Source: Pseudonocardia ammonioxydans (GTDB taxonomy: Bacteria; Actinomycetota; Actinomycetes; Mycobacteriales; Pseudonocardiaceae). Taken from it: a stretch of 64,000 bases of DNA. This document shows positions 19,403-28,198 of the stretch, one piece after another. The stretch lies in the NCBI RefSeq assembly GCF_900115005.1, contig NZ_FOUY01000006.1:174419-238418 (forward strand). Direction: 5' to 3'. The notes beneath the pieces were generated by a model. That model was not told the origin of the DNA and made no database searches. It saw only the letters and a program-made list of their open reading frames with translations. Position 1 is the first letter of the stretch. Each line of letters begins with the position of its first letter. Made by a program: the position numbers and the translations under genes.

Positions 19403-22400
19403 GTGCGATTCGGGGTCCTGGGGCCGTTGGAGGTCCTGGCCGACGACGGCACCCCGGTGCGGGTGCCCGAGCTGAAGGTCCGGGCCCTGCTCGCCGTCCT
19501 GCTCGTGCACGGTGGGACGCCGGTGTCGGCCGACCGGCTGGTCGAGGACCTGTGGGGCGAGCGGCTGCCGGCGAACCCGACGGGCGCGCTGCAGGCCCGG
19601 GTCTCCCAGCTGCGCCGGGTACTCGGCGACGCCGAGCCCGGTGGCCGGGACCTGGTCGCCTCCCGCGCCCCCGGGTACCTGCTGCACGTCCCGGCCGAGG
19701 GGCTCGACACGCACCGTTTCCAGGCACTCGTCGAGCGGGCCCACGCCGGCGCGGACCCCCGCACCCGGGCGGAACGGTTCACCGACGCCCTGAACCTGTG
19801 GCGCGGTCCCGCCTACGCCGACTTCGGCGACCAGGAGTTCGCCCGACCGGCGATCAGCCGCCTGGAGGAGCTGCGGCTGAGCACGCTGGAGGACCGGGCC
19901 GAGGCCCGGCTCGAACTCGGCGAGCACCGGACGCTGGCCGGCGAGCTGGACGAGCTGGTCGCGCGGCATCCGCTGCGCGAGCGGCTGCGGGCGATGCACC
20001 TGCGCGCGCTGTACCGGGCCGGACGCCAGCACGAGGCCCTCGACAGCTACCACGAGCTGCGCGAACGCCTCCGGGACGAGCTGGGCGTCGATCCCGCACC
20101 CGAACTCGCCGCGCTGTACCACGCCGTCCTCGACCACGATCCCGCGCTGGCGCCGGCCACCCGAGGGCCGGCGCCGGCCGCGGCACCCGCCCCCGGCCTG
20201 CCCGTACCGCTCACCGAGCTGATCGGCCGCTCGGACGCGGTCGCCCGCGTCCGCGACCTGACCGCCGCCGGGCGGCTGGTCACCCTCGTCGGGCTGGGCG
20301 GGGTCGGCAAGACCCGCCTGGCCCTCGCCGCGGCCCACGAGTCGGCCGCCGGGTTCGCCGACGGCGTCCGGCTGGTCGAGCTGGCCGGCCTGCCGGGTGC
20401 CGCCGACACCGCGGCCCTCGCCGAGTTCGTCGTCGCCGGCCTCGACATCCGCGAGGACCGGTGGTCCTCGCCGTCCACCCGGGCACCCGGCCCGGAACGA
20501 CGGCTGGCGGACGCGCTCCGCCCGCAGCAGCTCCTGCTGGTGCTCGACAACGCCGAGCACGTCGCCGGAGCGGTCGCCGAGCTCGCCGCGCGGCTGCTGG
20601 CGGTGGCCCCGGGCCTGCACCTGCTGGTCACCAGCCGGGAACCGCTGGCGGTGCCCGGAGAGACACTGTGGACGGTCCCGCCGCTGGCGCTGCCCGATCC
20701 CGCCGAGCACGAGCCGGAGGCGCTGCTGCGCTCGGCCGCCGTCGCGCTGTTCGTCGCACGGGCGCGGGCCACCGACGCGGCCTTCGCGCTCACCACCGCC
20801 AACGCGGCCGCGGTGACCTCGATCTGCCGTCGCCTCGACGGCATCCCGCTCGCCCTGGAGCTCGCCGCAGCCCGGACGCGGGCGCTGGGCACAGCCGAGC
20901 TCGCGGCCCGGCTCGACGACCGGTTCGCGCTGCTGGGCGGTGGCGGCACGGCCGGTGGCCGGCGCGGCACACCGACCCGGCAGCAGACGCTGCGGGCGAC
21001 CCTGGACTGGAGCTGGGACCTGCTCGGCGACACCGAACGCGCGGTGCTGCGCAGGCTGTCGGTGCACGCGGAGGGGTGCGGTCTCGACGCGGCCGAGCAG
21101 GTGTGCGCCGGGGACGGTGTCGACGGCGCCGACGTCCTCGACGCGGTGAGCCGGTTGGTGGACCGCTCGCTGCTCCACACCGTGGACGGCCCGGACGGCC
21201 TCCGGTACCGGATGTTCGAGTCCATCGCGGCCTATGCGACCGAGCGTTTGCACGAGGCCGGCGAGGCGCACCGGACCGCGGGCCACCACGCCGCGTACTA
21301 CCTCGCGCTCGCCGAGCGGGCCGCACCGCGGCTGCGCGAGCGCGAGCAACGGCCCTGGCTCGCCCGCCTCGATGCCGAGACGCCGAACCTGCGGGCCGCG
21401 CTGGACCGGTCCGTCGCCGCGGGCGACGGGGAGACCGCGTTACGGCTGGTCGACGCGCTGGCCTGGTACTGGTACCTGCGCGGCCGGATCGGTGAGGGCC
21501 GCCGGGCGGCGGCCGCGGCCCTCTCGGCCGGGCACGACCACCCGGCGTGGCTGCGCGCCCCGGTGGCGACGTGGGCGGCGGGGCTGGCGCTGGTGGCCCG
21601 CGACGAACCCGCCGACGACGGGGCCGCAGCGCTGGCGCTGTACGACGACTCCGGCGACGCCGACGGCCTGGCCCGGGCACAGTGGTTCCTGGCGTTCACC
21701 CGCTGGGGCGCCGGGACGCTGACCACCGCCGAGGACCGTCTCGACCGGGCGCTGACCCGCTTCCGCAGCCGGGACGACCGCTGGTACGTCGCGGCGGCGG
21801 TGCTCACCCACGCCCAGTACGCGCTGGTGCGCGACGACCTGCACGCCGCCCGGCGCGACGTCGGACGCAGCGCCGAGCTCTTCGGCGAACTCGGCGACCG
21901 GTGGGGTGAGCTGCAGGCGACGGCACTCCGGGCCACCCTCGCCGAGATCGGCGGGGACCACCGGACGGCCCACCGGATGCACCACGAGGCGCTGCAGACC
22001 GCGGAGGCACTGGCGCTGTGGACCGAGGTGTCCGCCCAGCGCTCCGGCCTCGGCCGGATCGCGCTGCTCACCGGCGACCTCGACGCGGCCGACGAGCACC
22101 ACGAGCAGGCCCGGCAGCTGGCCCGGGCGCAGTCCAACCACGGGCTCGAACAGTTCGCCCGGTTCGGCCTGGCCCTGACCGCCCGCCGCCGCGGGGACCT
22201 GGACCGGGCCGAGCAGCTGCTGCAGCACTGGCGGGAGGGGAACCTCGACTGGTTCGACACCCTCGCGCCGACCGCCGAGATGGGCTTCGTCGCCGAGCTG
22301 CGCGGCGACGCCGGCACCGCGCTGCGCCTGCACGCGGACGGCTACCGGTCGGCGTGCGCCGCCGGGGGCCCGCGTGCCGTGGCGCTGGCCCTGGAGGGGC

Positions 22401-22639
22401 TGGCCGGGGCGCGGGCGCTCGCCGGTGCGTACGCCGACGCCGCCGAGCTGCTCGGCACCGCCGCCGCGGCCCGGGAGGGCGCGGCCGCCCCGCTGCCCGC
22501 GGCCGAGCGGGGTGACGTCGACCGGATCACCGCGCGGGCACGGGAGGGGCTGGGCGGGCCGTGCTTCGACGCCGCGTTCGCCCGCGGCGGTGCCCGCCCG
22601 CCGGACGGCCACCTCGGCGCCACGTTCCTCGACGCGTGA
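19403..22639 (+). CDS. Large SARP family regulator (AfsR-like) with ATPase and TPR domains
   Basis: A 1078-residue regulator. It starts with an OmpR-type winged helix (about 1-90, FGVLGPLEVLADDGTPVRVP), then a bacterial transcriptional activation domain (about 95-245). An NB-ARC/STAND ATPase follows, with Walker A GLGGVGKTRLAL near 296 and Walker B LLLVLDNAEH near 377. The C-terminal half carries TPR-like helices. AfsR-class proteins integrate signals for secondary metabolism or stress, and ATP hydrolysis and TPR contacts control activity. GTG 19403 is the start because the domain begins there and a -10 box lies six bases ahead. No biosynthetic cluster is adjacent, so its targets are unknown; its own promoter is the best visible candidate. 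Confidence 0.93.
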   Translation: MRFGVLGPLEVLADDGTPVRVPELKVRALLAVLLVHGGTPVSADRLVEDLWGERLPANPTGALQARVSQLRRVLGDAEPGGRDLVASRAPGYLLHVPAEGLDTHRFQALVERAHAGADPRTRAERFTDALNLWRGPAYADFGDQEFARPAISRLEELRLSTLEDRAEARLELGEHRTLAGELDELVARHPLRERLRAMHLRALYRAGRQHEALDSYHELRERLRDELGVDPAPELAALYHAVLDHDPALAPATRGPAPAAAPAPGLPVPLTELIGRSDAVARVRDLTAAGRLVTLVGLGGVGKTRLALAAAHESAAGFADGVRLVELAGLPGAADTAALAEFVVAGLDIREDRWSSPSTRAPGPERRLADALRPQQLLLVLDNAEHVAGAVAELAARLLAVAPGLHLLVTSREPLAVPGETLWTVPPLALPDPAEHEPEALLRSAAVALFVARARATDAAFALTTANAAAVTSICRRLDGIPLALELAAARTRALGTAELAARLDDRFALLGGGGTAGGRRGTPTRQQTLRATLDWSWDLLGDTERAVLRRLSVHAEGCGLDAAEQVCAGDGVDGADVLDAVSRLVDRSLLHTVDGPDGLRYRMFESIAAYATERLHEAGEAHRTAGHHAAYYLALAERAAPRLREREQRPWLARLDAETPNLRAALDRSVAAGDGETALRLVDALAWYWYLRGRIGEGRRAAAAALSAGHDHPAWLRAPVATWAAGLALVARDEPADDGAAALALYDDSGDADGLARAQWFLAFTRWGAGTLTTAEDRLDRALTRFRSRDDRWYVAAAVLTHAQYALVRDDLHAARRDVGRSAELFGELGDRWGELQATALRATLAEIGGDHRTAHRMHHEALQTAEALALWTEVSAQRSGLGRIALLTGDLDAADEHHEQARQLARAQSNHGLEQFARFGLALTARRRGDLDRAEQLLQHWREGNLDWFDTLAPTAEMGFVAELRGDAGTALRLHADGYRSACAAGGPRAVALALEGLAGARALAGAYADAAELLGTAAAAREGAAAPLPAAERGDVDRITARAREGLGGPCFDAAFARGGARPPDGHLGATFLDA

Positions 22640-22832
22640 CGCGATCGGGGCGACCCCGGCCGGGGTGCGCCCGGAACACGGCGGTACGCAGCCGCTGCTC
22701 GGCGCGACCGGCGGCGGCGCTGAGGGCGCGATCGTGGCGGCCCGGCGGGCAGCCTGACCGGGCTCGGCCGGGCGCACGCGAGCCGCGACCTCGTGGCGGT
22801 ATCGGCCGTGTCGGGTGGCGGCCGTGGCGGGG

Positions 22833-23804
22833 TCAGCCGCCGCGCGTCGTGCTGTCCTGCGGTTCCGTGACGACCGGGCGCCGGGACCAGTAGCCGGCCA
22901 GGGCCGCACCGGAGACGTTGTGCCACACCGAGAACACCGCACCGGGAAGGGCCGCCGCCGGTCCGAAGTGCACGGTGCCGAGGGTCGCGGCGAGGCCGGA
23001 GTTCTGCATGCCCACCTCGATCGCCACCGCCCGCCGGGCCCCGATGTCGAGCCCGAAGGCACGGGCGACGGCATAGCCGAGCGCGAGCCCCGCGAGGTTG
23101 TGCACGACGACCACCCCGACGATCACCAGCCCGGCGGTGAGCAGCGAGTCGGCCGCCCCGGCGACGACCGCCAGCACCACCGCGGTGATCCCGACGACCG
23201 ACACCAGCGGCAGCGCGGGCGTCACCCGGTCGACGACGCCGCCCGCCCAGCGCCGCAGCAGGAAGCCGAGGATCACCGGTACCAGCACGATCTGCACGAT
23301 CGAGAAGAACATCTCACCGGGCGAGACCGGCAGGAAGCGGCCGGCGAGCAACAGCACCAGCAACGGCGTCACGATCGGCGCGACCAGGGTGGACACCGAC
23401 GTCATCGCCACCGACAGTGCGACGTCACCCCGGGCCAGGAACACCATCACGTTCGACGCCGTCCCGCCCGGCGCGCAGGCCACCAGGATCACCCCGACGG
23501 CGATCTCCGGGGGCAGGTCCACCAGCACGGTGAGCAGCCACCCCAGGGCGGGCATCACGACGTACTGCGCGCACAGCCCGATCACGAACGCCACCGGCCG
23601 CCGGGCGATGTAGGCGAAGTCGACCGGCCGCAGCGTCATGCCCATCCCGAGCATGATCACCGCGAGCAGCCACGGCACCGCGGGTGACCAGGACGCGAAC
23701 GTCTCCGGCACCGCCATCGCGATCGCCCCGGCGATCAGGACGATGACCGGGAACCACCGCCCGACCACGTCGCCCACCTGCTCGATCCGCTGCATCGCTC
23801 GCAC
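22833..23804 (-). CDS. Bile acid:sodium symporter family (BASS/SBF) transporter
   Basis: A 323-residue inner membrane protein with about nine or ten membrane segments. Signatures include VACAPGGTASNVMVFLARGD and VGMQNSGLAATL, the conserved crossover regions of the BASS family. Members import bile acids, pantoate, thiazoles or other organic anions with sodium, and most bacterial substrates are unknown. The 193-base stretch between the SARP stop and this gene's stop shows no gene. It is divergent from the TauE-like gene, whose promoter lies in the 85-base gap. Confidence 0.88.
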   Translation of the reverse strand: MRAMQRIEQVGDVVGRWFPVIVLIAGAIAMAVPETFASWSPAVPWLLAVIMLGMGMTLRPVDFAYIARRPVAFVIGLCAQYVVMPALGWLLTVLVDLPPEIAVGVILVACAPGGTASNVMVFLARGDVALSVAMTSVSTLVAPIVTPLLVLLLAGRFLPVSPGEMFFSIVQIVLVPVILGFLLRRWAGGVVDRVTPALPLVSVVGITAVVLAVVAGAADSLLTAGLVIVGVVVVHNLAGLALGYAVARAFGLDIGARRAVAIEVGMQNSGLAATLGTVHFGPAAALPGAVFSVWHNVSGAALAGYWSRRPVVTEPQDSTTRGG

Positions 23805-23889
23805 GGGCGCAGCCTTTCACCTGACCAGGGTGCGGGGGCACACGGGCCGTCCGGACGACGGACGGTGTCCGGCGGGTTACCGTCCGGTG

Positions 23890-24654
23890 GTGATCGACCT
23901 GTCGCAGCCGTGGGAACTGCTGTTCCTGCTCGTCGCCGGGCTGCTCGCCGGGGCGGTCAACGCCGTCGCCGGGGGCGGGTCGCTGCTGGTCTTCCCGGCG
24001 CTGCTGGCGGTCGGGTTCCCGCCGCTCGCGGCGAACGTCACGAACTCGGTCGCGCAATGGCCCGGCTACGTCGGCATCGTCCTCGGCGCCCGGCGCGACC
24101 TGCCCGGGCAGGGCCGCCGGATCGTCGGGACCTCGATCGCCGCGGCCGCCGGCTCCGGGATCGGGTGCGCGCTGTTGCTGGTCCTGCCCGCGTCGGTGTT
24201 CAACACCGTCGTCCCCGTCCTCGTGATCCTGGCCAGCCTGATGATGGCGGTCGGCCCGCGCCTCAAACGCTGGATCGGCGACCCGGAGAGCGCCCAGCGC
24301 GACCGCACCGTCGCCCTGCACGTGGCCGTGTTCCTCGCCGCGATCTACGGCGGCTACTTCGGCGGGGCGCTCGGCGTCGTCCTGATCTCCACGCTGGCCC
24401 TGTTCGCCCACGACGAGCTGCGCAGACTCAACGCCCTCAAGGGCGTCCTGTCGGTGGTGGTCGCGACGGTCACCACGGCGGTCTTCGCGATCGGCGCCCC
24501 GCTCGACTGGCTGGCGGTCGCGCTGCTGGCGCCGACGACGCTGGTCGGGGGCTACCTCGGGGCGCTGCTCGCCCGCCGTATGCGCGAGGACCTGCTGCGC
24601 TGGGCGGTCGTGCTGCTCGGTCTCGCCGTCGGCGTCGCGCTCTACCTGCAGTGA
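23890..24654 (+). CDS. TauE/SafE family sulfite or organic anion exporter
   Basis: A 254-residue membrane protein with two repeats of the TauE/SafE fold. The first is seen in AGLLAGAVNAVAGGGSLLVF and TNSVAQWPGYVG, the second in YGGYFGGALGVVLISTLAL and LNALKGVLSVVV. Family members export sulfite, sulfoacetate and similar anions. GTG 23890 is preferred over 23887 because the TACCGT box at 23878-23883 is then six bases ahead, as for other leaderless genes here. Its stop overlaps the next gene by four bases (GTGA), so the two permeases are translationally coupled. Confidence 0.88.
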   Translation: MIDLSQPWELLFLLVAGLLAGAVNAVAGGGSLLVFPALLAVGFPPLAANVTNSVAQWPGYVGIVLGARRDLPGQGRRIVGTSIAAAAGSGIGCALLLVLPASVFNTVVPVLVILASLMMAVGPRLKRWIGDPESAQRDRTVALHVAVFLAAIYGGYFGGALGVVLISTLALFAHDELRRLNALKGVLSVVVATVTTAVFAIGAPLDWLAVALLAPTTLVGGYLGALLARRMREDLLRWAVVLLGLAVGVALYLQ

Positions 24655-26144
24655 GCCTGCTGCTCGCGGTCGCCCTGCTGGCGGCGGTCCTCGTCGCCGC
24701 GACGCTGCGCCCGCCGCGGGTGCCGGAAGCCGTCGTCGCGGTGCCGGCCGCCGTGGTCGCCGTCGCCGCCGGGCTCGTCGACCCGGCCGCGGCGTGGGCC
24801 GAGGTCGGCGAGCTCGCGCCCACGGTCGGGTTCCTCGCCGCGATCCTGCTGCTGGGCCACCTCGCCGACACCGAGGGCGTGTTCCGCTGGCTGGGCGCGC
24901 AGCTGGCACGGACCTCGGCCGGGTCCCCGCGGCGGCTGCTGGCCTGCGTGTTCGCCGCGGCGGCCGGGACGACGGCGGTACTGAGCCTGGACGCGACGGT
25001 GGTCCTGCTGACGCCGGTGGTGCTGGCCACGGCCACGCGGCTGGGCGTGCCCGCGCGGCCGCACTCCTACGCCTGCGTGCACCTGTCCAACTCGGCCTCG
25101 GGCCTGCTGCCGGTGTCGAACCTGACCAACCTGCTGGCGTTCGCCGCGTCCGGGCTGAGCTTCCTCGGCTTCGCCGGGCTGATGGTGGGGCCGTGGCTGG
25201 CCGTGATCGTCGTCGAGTACCTGGTGCTGCGCCGGTTCTTCGCCCGGGACCTGCGAAGACTGGCCGCACCTGCGCGAGACCGGACGCAGGCGGACCCGCC
25301 CGGCCCGGCCGCCGGTGGCGCGCCCGACCCGGCAGCCGACCACGCGCCCGACCCGACAACCGGTGCAGGGCTCGACCCGTCGGCCGGTCCCGCGTTCGGC
25401 CCGACGTTCGGCGCCGGGCCCGCTCCGTCGGACGGAGCCGGGCTCGACCCGTCGCCCGGTCCCGGGCTCGGCCCCACGCTCGGCGCCGGCTTCGGTCCTC
25501 CGGACGGGGCCGGGCTCCGGCCGGAGGAGGCGGCCGCCGGACCCCCGCCGGTGGTCGCGCTCGTCGTCCTCGCGGTGACCCTGGTCGGGTTCGGGGCGTC
25601 CTCGGCCGTCGGGATCGGGCCGGGCTGGGTCGCCGCCGCCGGGGCCGCGGTGCTCGCCGTCCGGGCACTGGCCCGCCGCGAGACCGGCCCGGTCCGGCTC
25701 GTCGCGGCCGCGTCGCCGGGGTTCTGCCTGTTCGTGTTCGCGCTCGGTGTCGTCGTGGCGGGGGTGAGCGGGCAGGGACTCGCCGCGTGGCTCGGCGGAC
25801 TGCTGCCGGACTCCCCCGACCTGGCCGGGCTGCTCGTCACCGCCGCGATCGCCGCGGTACTGGCGAACCTGGTGAACAACCTGCCCGCGACGCTCGTCCT
25901 GCTCGCCGCGCTGGGCCCGTCCCCGCACGCCGGGCTCGTCCTGGCCGTGCTTCTGGGGGTGAACATCGGGCCGAACCTGACCTACGCCGGTTCGCTCGCG
26001 ACGCTGCTGTGGCGGCGGATCGCGACCGGTCACGGCGCCCCGCCCCGGATCGGGACCTTCCTCGGGATCGGCGCCCTCACGGTGCCCCTCGGCCTCGCCG
26101 CGGCGACCCTCGCACTGTGGGCGGCACTCGCACTCGCCGGGTGA
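24651..26144 (+). CDS. ArsB/NhaD-like permease (SLC13-type ion transporter)
   Basis: A 497-residue membrane protein resembling arsenite permease ArsB. Typical motifs are LSLDATVVLLTPVV in the first half and ANLVNNLPATLVLLAALG and GVNIGPNLTYAGSLATLLW in the second. A cytoplasmic loop of about 100 residues (roughly 210-300) is filled with Gly/Pro/Ala/Asp repeats, including two 24-residue copies, and is much longer than in ArsB. No arsR, arsC or arsA gene is near, so the ion transported is open (arsenite, other oxyanions or Na+). It is coupled to the TauE-like gene by a GTGA overlap. Confidence 0.8.
   Translation: MSLLLAVALLAAVLVAATLRPPRVPEAVVAVPAAVVAVAAGLVDPAAAWAEVGELAPTVGFLAAILLLGHLADTEGVFRWLGAQLARTSAGSPRRLLACVFAAAAGTTAVLSLDATVVLLTPVVLATATRLGVPARPHSYACVHLSNSASGLLPVSNLTNLLAFAASGLSFLGFAGLMVGPWLAVIVVEYLVLRRFFARDLRRLAAPARDRTQADPPGPAAGGAPDPAADHAPDPTTGAGLDPSAGPAFGPTFGAGPAPSDGAGLDPSPGPGLGPTLGAGFGPPDGAGLRPEEAAAGPPPVVALVVLAVTLVGFGASSAVGIGPGWVAAAGAAVLAVRALARRETGPVRLVAAASPGFCLFVFALGVVVAGVSGQGLAAWLGGLLPDSPDLAGLLVTAAIAAVLANLVNNLPATLVLLAALGPSPHAGLVLAVLLGVNIGPNLTYAGSLATLLWRRIATGHGAPPRIGTFLGIGALTVPLGLAAATLALWAALALAG
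25368..25511 (+). repeat. 72-bp in-frame tandem duplication in the ArsB-like loop
   Basis: Two consecutive 72-base units (25368-25439 and 25440-25511) encode 24-residue repeats starting GLDPS and ending DGA. They differ at a minority of positions. The duplication keeps the frame and lies in the predicted cytoplasmic loop between the two halves of the permease. Confidence 0.85.
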
Positions 26145-26191
26145 GCCCGGATGCTCGAGTGGGTGCCCCGCCCGCCCGCCCGCCCGGCCCC

Positions 26192-26263
26192 GTGGTGATC
26201 GGCGAGTCGTGTCGGACCGGTGCCGGATCCGGCACCGATCCTGCACGACTCCCCGATCATCAC
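26192..26263. repeat. Long imperfect palindrome, copy 1 of 2
   Basis: A 72-base palindrome centred on GGATCC at 26227/26228. Of 36 positions, 31 pair between the arms. The outer part reads GTGGTGATCGGCGAGTCGTG. It lies in the intergenic region downstream of the ArsB-like gene, and no promoter or frame with a ribosome-binding site explains it. It could fold into a long hairpin in RNA or a cruciform in DNA, and may end transcription of the permease operon. Confidence 0.75.
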
Positions 26264-26342
26264 GGTGGCGCGGCCGGCACGGCGCGGCGGGACAGGACGC
26301 GGCGCGCTCGGCGCGTGCCCCGGGCCGGCGGCGCCCACCGCC

Positions 26343-26414
26343 GGGGTGATCGGGGACTCGTGGCGGACAGGTGCCGGATCCGGCACCGATCCGACACGAA
26401 CCGCCGATCACGCC
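26343..26414. repeat. Long imperfect palindrome, copy 2 of 2
   Basis: A second 72-base palindrome with the same GGATCC centre (26378/26379), lying exactly 151 bases from the first centre. Twenty-nine of 36 positions pair. All four half-arms of the two copies share the consensus GTGATCGGSGASTCGTG followed by CGGTGCCGGATCC, so the copies are related. The mismatches differ between copies. Confidence 0.75.
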
Positions 26415-26510
26415 GGTGGTGCGACGGAGCAGTGACCGGCGTGCGGCCGGTGCCCGGTGGTCGGCGCCCGGACACGCTGATGCGAGCAGGACGAGGCAAC
26501 CCGGACGTGC

Positions 26511-26547
26511 GACGGCCCCGCACGGCGTGGTGCCGGGCGGGGCCGTC
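26511..26547 (-). terminator. Hairpin after the 61-residue ORF
   Basis: A perfect 11-bp stem (GACGGCCCCGC and its complement) with a 15-base loop lies 13 bases past the stop of the small reverse-strand ORF. Its position supports that ORF being an expressed unit. Confidence 0.6.
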
Positions 26548-26559
26548 GGGAACATCGGG

Positions 26560-26745
26560 TCAGATCTCGTGGGCCATGTCGTGGCCGAGGTCGGTGTCCG
26601 GGTCCGGCTCGCGGGCCGGGACACCGAGCGGGCGGGACGTACCGCGCCGCTGCTGCGGCATCCGCGCGACCGTCTTCATCTCGTGGGCCAGGTCGTAGCC
26701 GTAGTCGTGCTCATGCGACAGCGCTCCAGAAGACCGCACCGACAT
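26560..26745 (-). CDS. Small protein of unknown function with a duplicated D-G-D-AHE motif
   Basis: A 61-residue ORF. It has a strong ribosome-binding site (GGAGGG, seven bases before ATG 26745) and a hairpin after its stop, both of which argue that it is real. The protein carries two copies of one motif: YGYDLAHEM (about 15-23) and LGHDMAHEI at the very C-terminus. A basic middle (MPQQRRGTSRPLG) lies between them. There is no signal peptide or membrane segment. I do not recognise the family. The paired His-Glu motifs could bind metal or be a modified peptide tail, but nothing nearby encodes a modifying enzyme. Confidence 0.6.
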   Translation of the reverse strand: MSVRSSGALSHEHDYGYDLAHEMKTVARMPQQRRGTSRPLGVPAREPDPDTDLGHDMAHEI

Positions 26746-26943
26746 CGTTGTCCCTCCGTTCCCCGCGACACCGAGACATCACGCTCCGTACGGGGGTCGA
26801 CCCGCACGGTGCATGCTGATCATCGCCCGGGTGGGGTGCCGGGACAACGGTACGCAGTGGACACCGCCCGATCGGGCCATGCCGGGATCGATCCAGGACG
26901 TGCCCCGCGGCGACGCCGCACCGGTGACCCCGCACCCGGGCGG

Positions 26944-28044
26944 TCACGTCCGGGTCAGGCAGAAGGCCGCGGTCGCCACGGCGGCGAACCGGAGGAAACC
27001 GTCGTCGTCCGCGGAGGCCCGCAGCAGGGTGAGGGTCCGCCCGTCCGCACGACGGAAGGCGTAGGTCACGTAGCCGAGCAGCTCACCGCCGTGGCCCCAC
27101 AGCGAGCCGCCACACGGCAGGTCGAACCGCTGGAGCCCGAGCCCGTAGTGGAACCCCGCTCCCATCGGGACCGTGGCGCGCATCTCGGCGAGGGTCTGCG
27201 GGGTCAGCAGCCCGCCGCCGAGCAGTGCATCGAGGAACGTGGCCAGGTCCGCGTGGGTGGAGATCATCTCCCCGGCCGCCCCGTCGAGGGACTCGTTCTG
27301 CTCGGTCACGTCCACCCGCCGGCCGTCGTCCAGGACCGTCTCCGCGCGGACGGCGGGCTCGGGCACGCGGGGGTCGGAGCCGGGCAGTGAGGTCCCGGTC
27401 AGCCCGAGCGGTTCCAGGATCCGCTGCTCGATCTCGGCGGCGTAGGGCCTGCCGGTCACGGCCTCGACCAGCAGACCGGCGACGACGTAGTTGGTGTTGG
27501 AGTACCGGAACCCGGCGCCCGGCGGGAAGTGCGGCGCCCGGGTGAACGCCTCCTGCAGGATCCGGGCCGGGGTGACGTCCCGGAACCGGTCGTCGCCACG
27601 CCAGCGGTTCGTCGACCATCCCGGCGAGCTCATGTGGTCGGGCAGGCCGCTCGTGTGCTGGAGGATCTGGCGGACGGTGATGAGCGCGCCGTCGCGGACG
27701 ACCCCCGGCAGGTACTTCTCGATCGTCGCGTCGAGCGCCACCCGCCCCTCGTCCACGAGCTGCAGCACCACCGTCGCGACGAAGGTCTTGGTCACGCTGC
27801 CGATCCGGAACCGCTCGGAGCCGTCGAGCGGGCCCCCGGACGCGGGGTCCCGGACACCGTCCGCCCAGATGCGGCCGTCCACGGCGAGCAGGGTCGCCGA
27901 CGCCTCGGACCCGGTGCCGGCGACGGACGCGAGCACCCGGTCCCGGGCGAGCACGAGGGTCGTCGCGCCGGCCGCGGCGAGGACGGCGAGCGTCAGGAGG
28001 AGGACGGCGAGCCGTCGCGCGATCATGGGCGTCTTCCCGGTCAT
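26944..28044 (-). CDS. Serine hydrolase of the beta-lactamase / D,D-carboxypeptidase family
   Basis: A 366-residue exported class C beta-lactamase-like hydrolase. An N-terminal membrane-anchor or signal (about 8-33) precedes the catalytic domain. The motif SVTK holds the nucleophilic Ser and Lys, YSNTN supplies the Tyr, and GHGG stands for the third motif (HXG instead of KTG), typical of D-aminopeptidase and esterase EstB-type members. Likely roles are peptidoglycan D-Ala trimming or ester hydrolysis; true beta-lactamase activity is doubtful. ATG 28044 is used; ATG 28026 is an alternative. It is divergent from the DedA-like gene. Confidence 0.88.
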   Translation of the reverse strand: MTGKTPMIARRLAVLLLTLAVLAAAGATTLVLARDRVLASVAGTGSEASATLLAVDGRIWADGVRDPASGGPLDGSERFRIGSVTKTFVATVVLQLVDEGRVALDATIEKYLPGVVRDGALITVRQILQHTSGLPDHMSSPGWSTNRWRGDDRFRDVTPARILQEAFTRAPHFPPGAGFRYSNTNYVVAGLLVEAVTGRPYAAEIEQRILEPLGLTGTSLPGSDPRVPEPAVRAETVLDDGRRVDVTEQNESLDGAAGEMISTHADLATFLDALLGGGLLTPQTLAEMRATVPMGAGFHYGLGLQRFDLPCGGSLWGHGGELLGYVTYAFRRADGRTLTLLRASADDDGFLRFAAVATAAFCLTRT

Positions 28045-28198
28045 GGGCAGGAATCCTGGGACGCCCGCGGTGCGGGGTCACTGCGGAGAACCACGCTGTT
28101 CGCCCGGTCCCCCGCACGACCGGAACTGAGGATCTCCGCACCCCGTCGCGTGGTCGTCCGCATTCCGGCGGGCGTGCCGGGTCCCTAGCGTCGTCGCG

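Noticed and set aside
19403..22639. SARP gene as a sign of an adjacent antibiotic gene cluster
   Set aside because: No polyketide, peptide synthetase or other scaffold enzyme genes lie within the window; the P450 and FAD monooxygenase are isolated.
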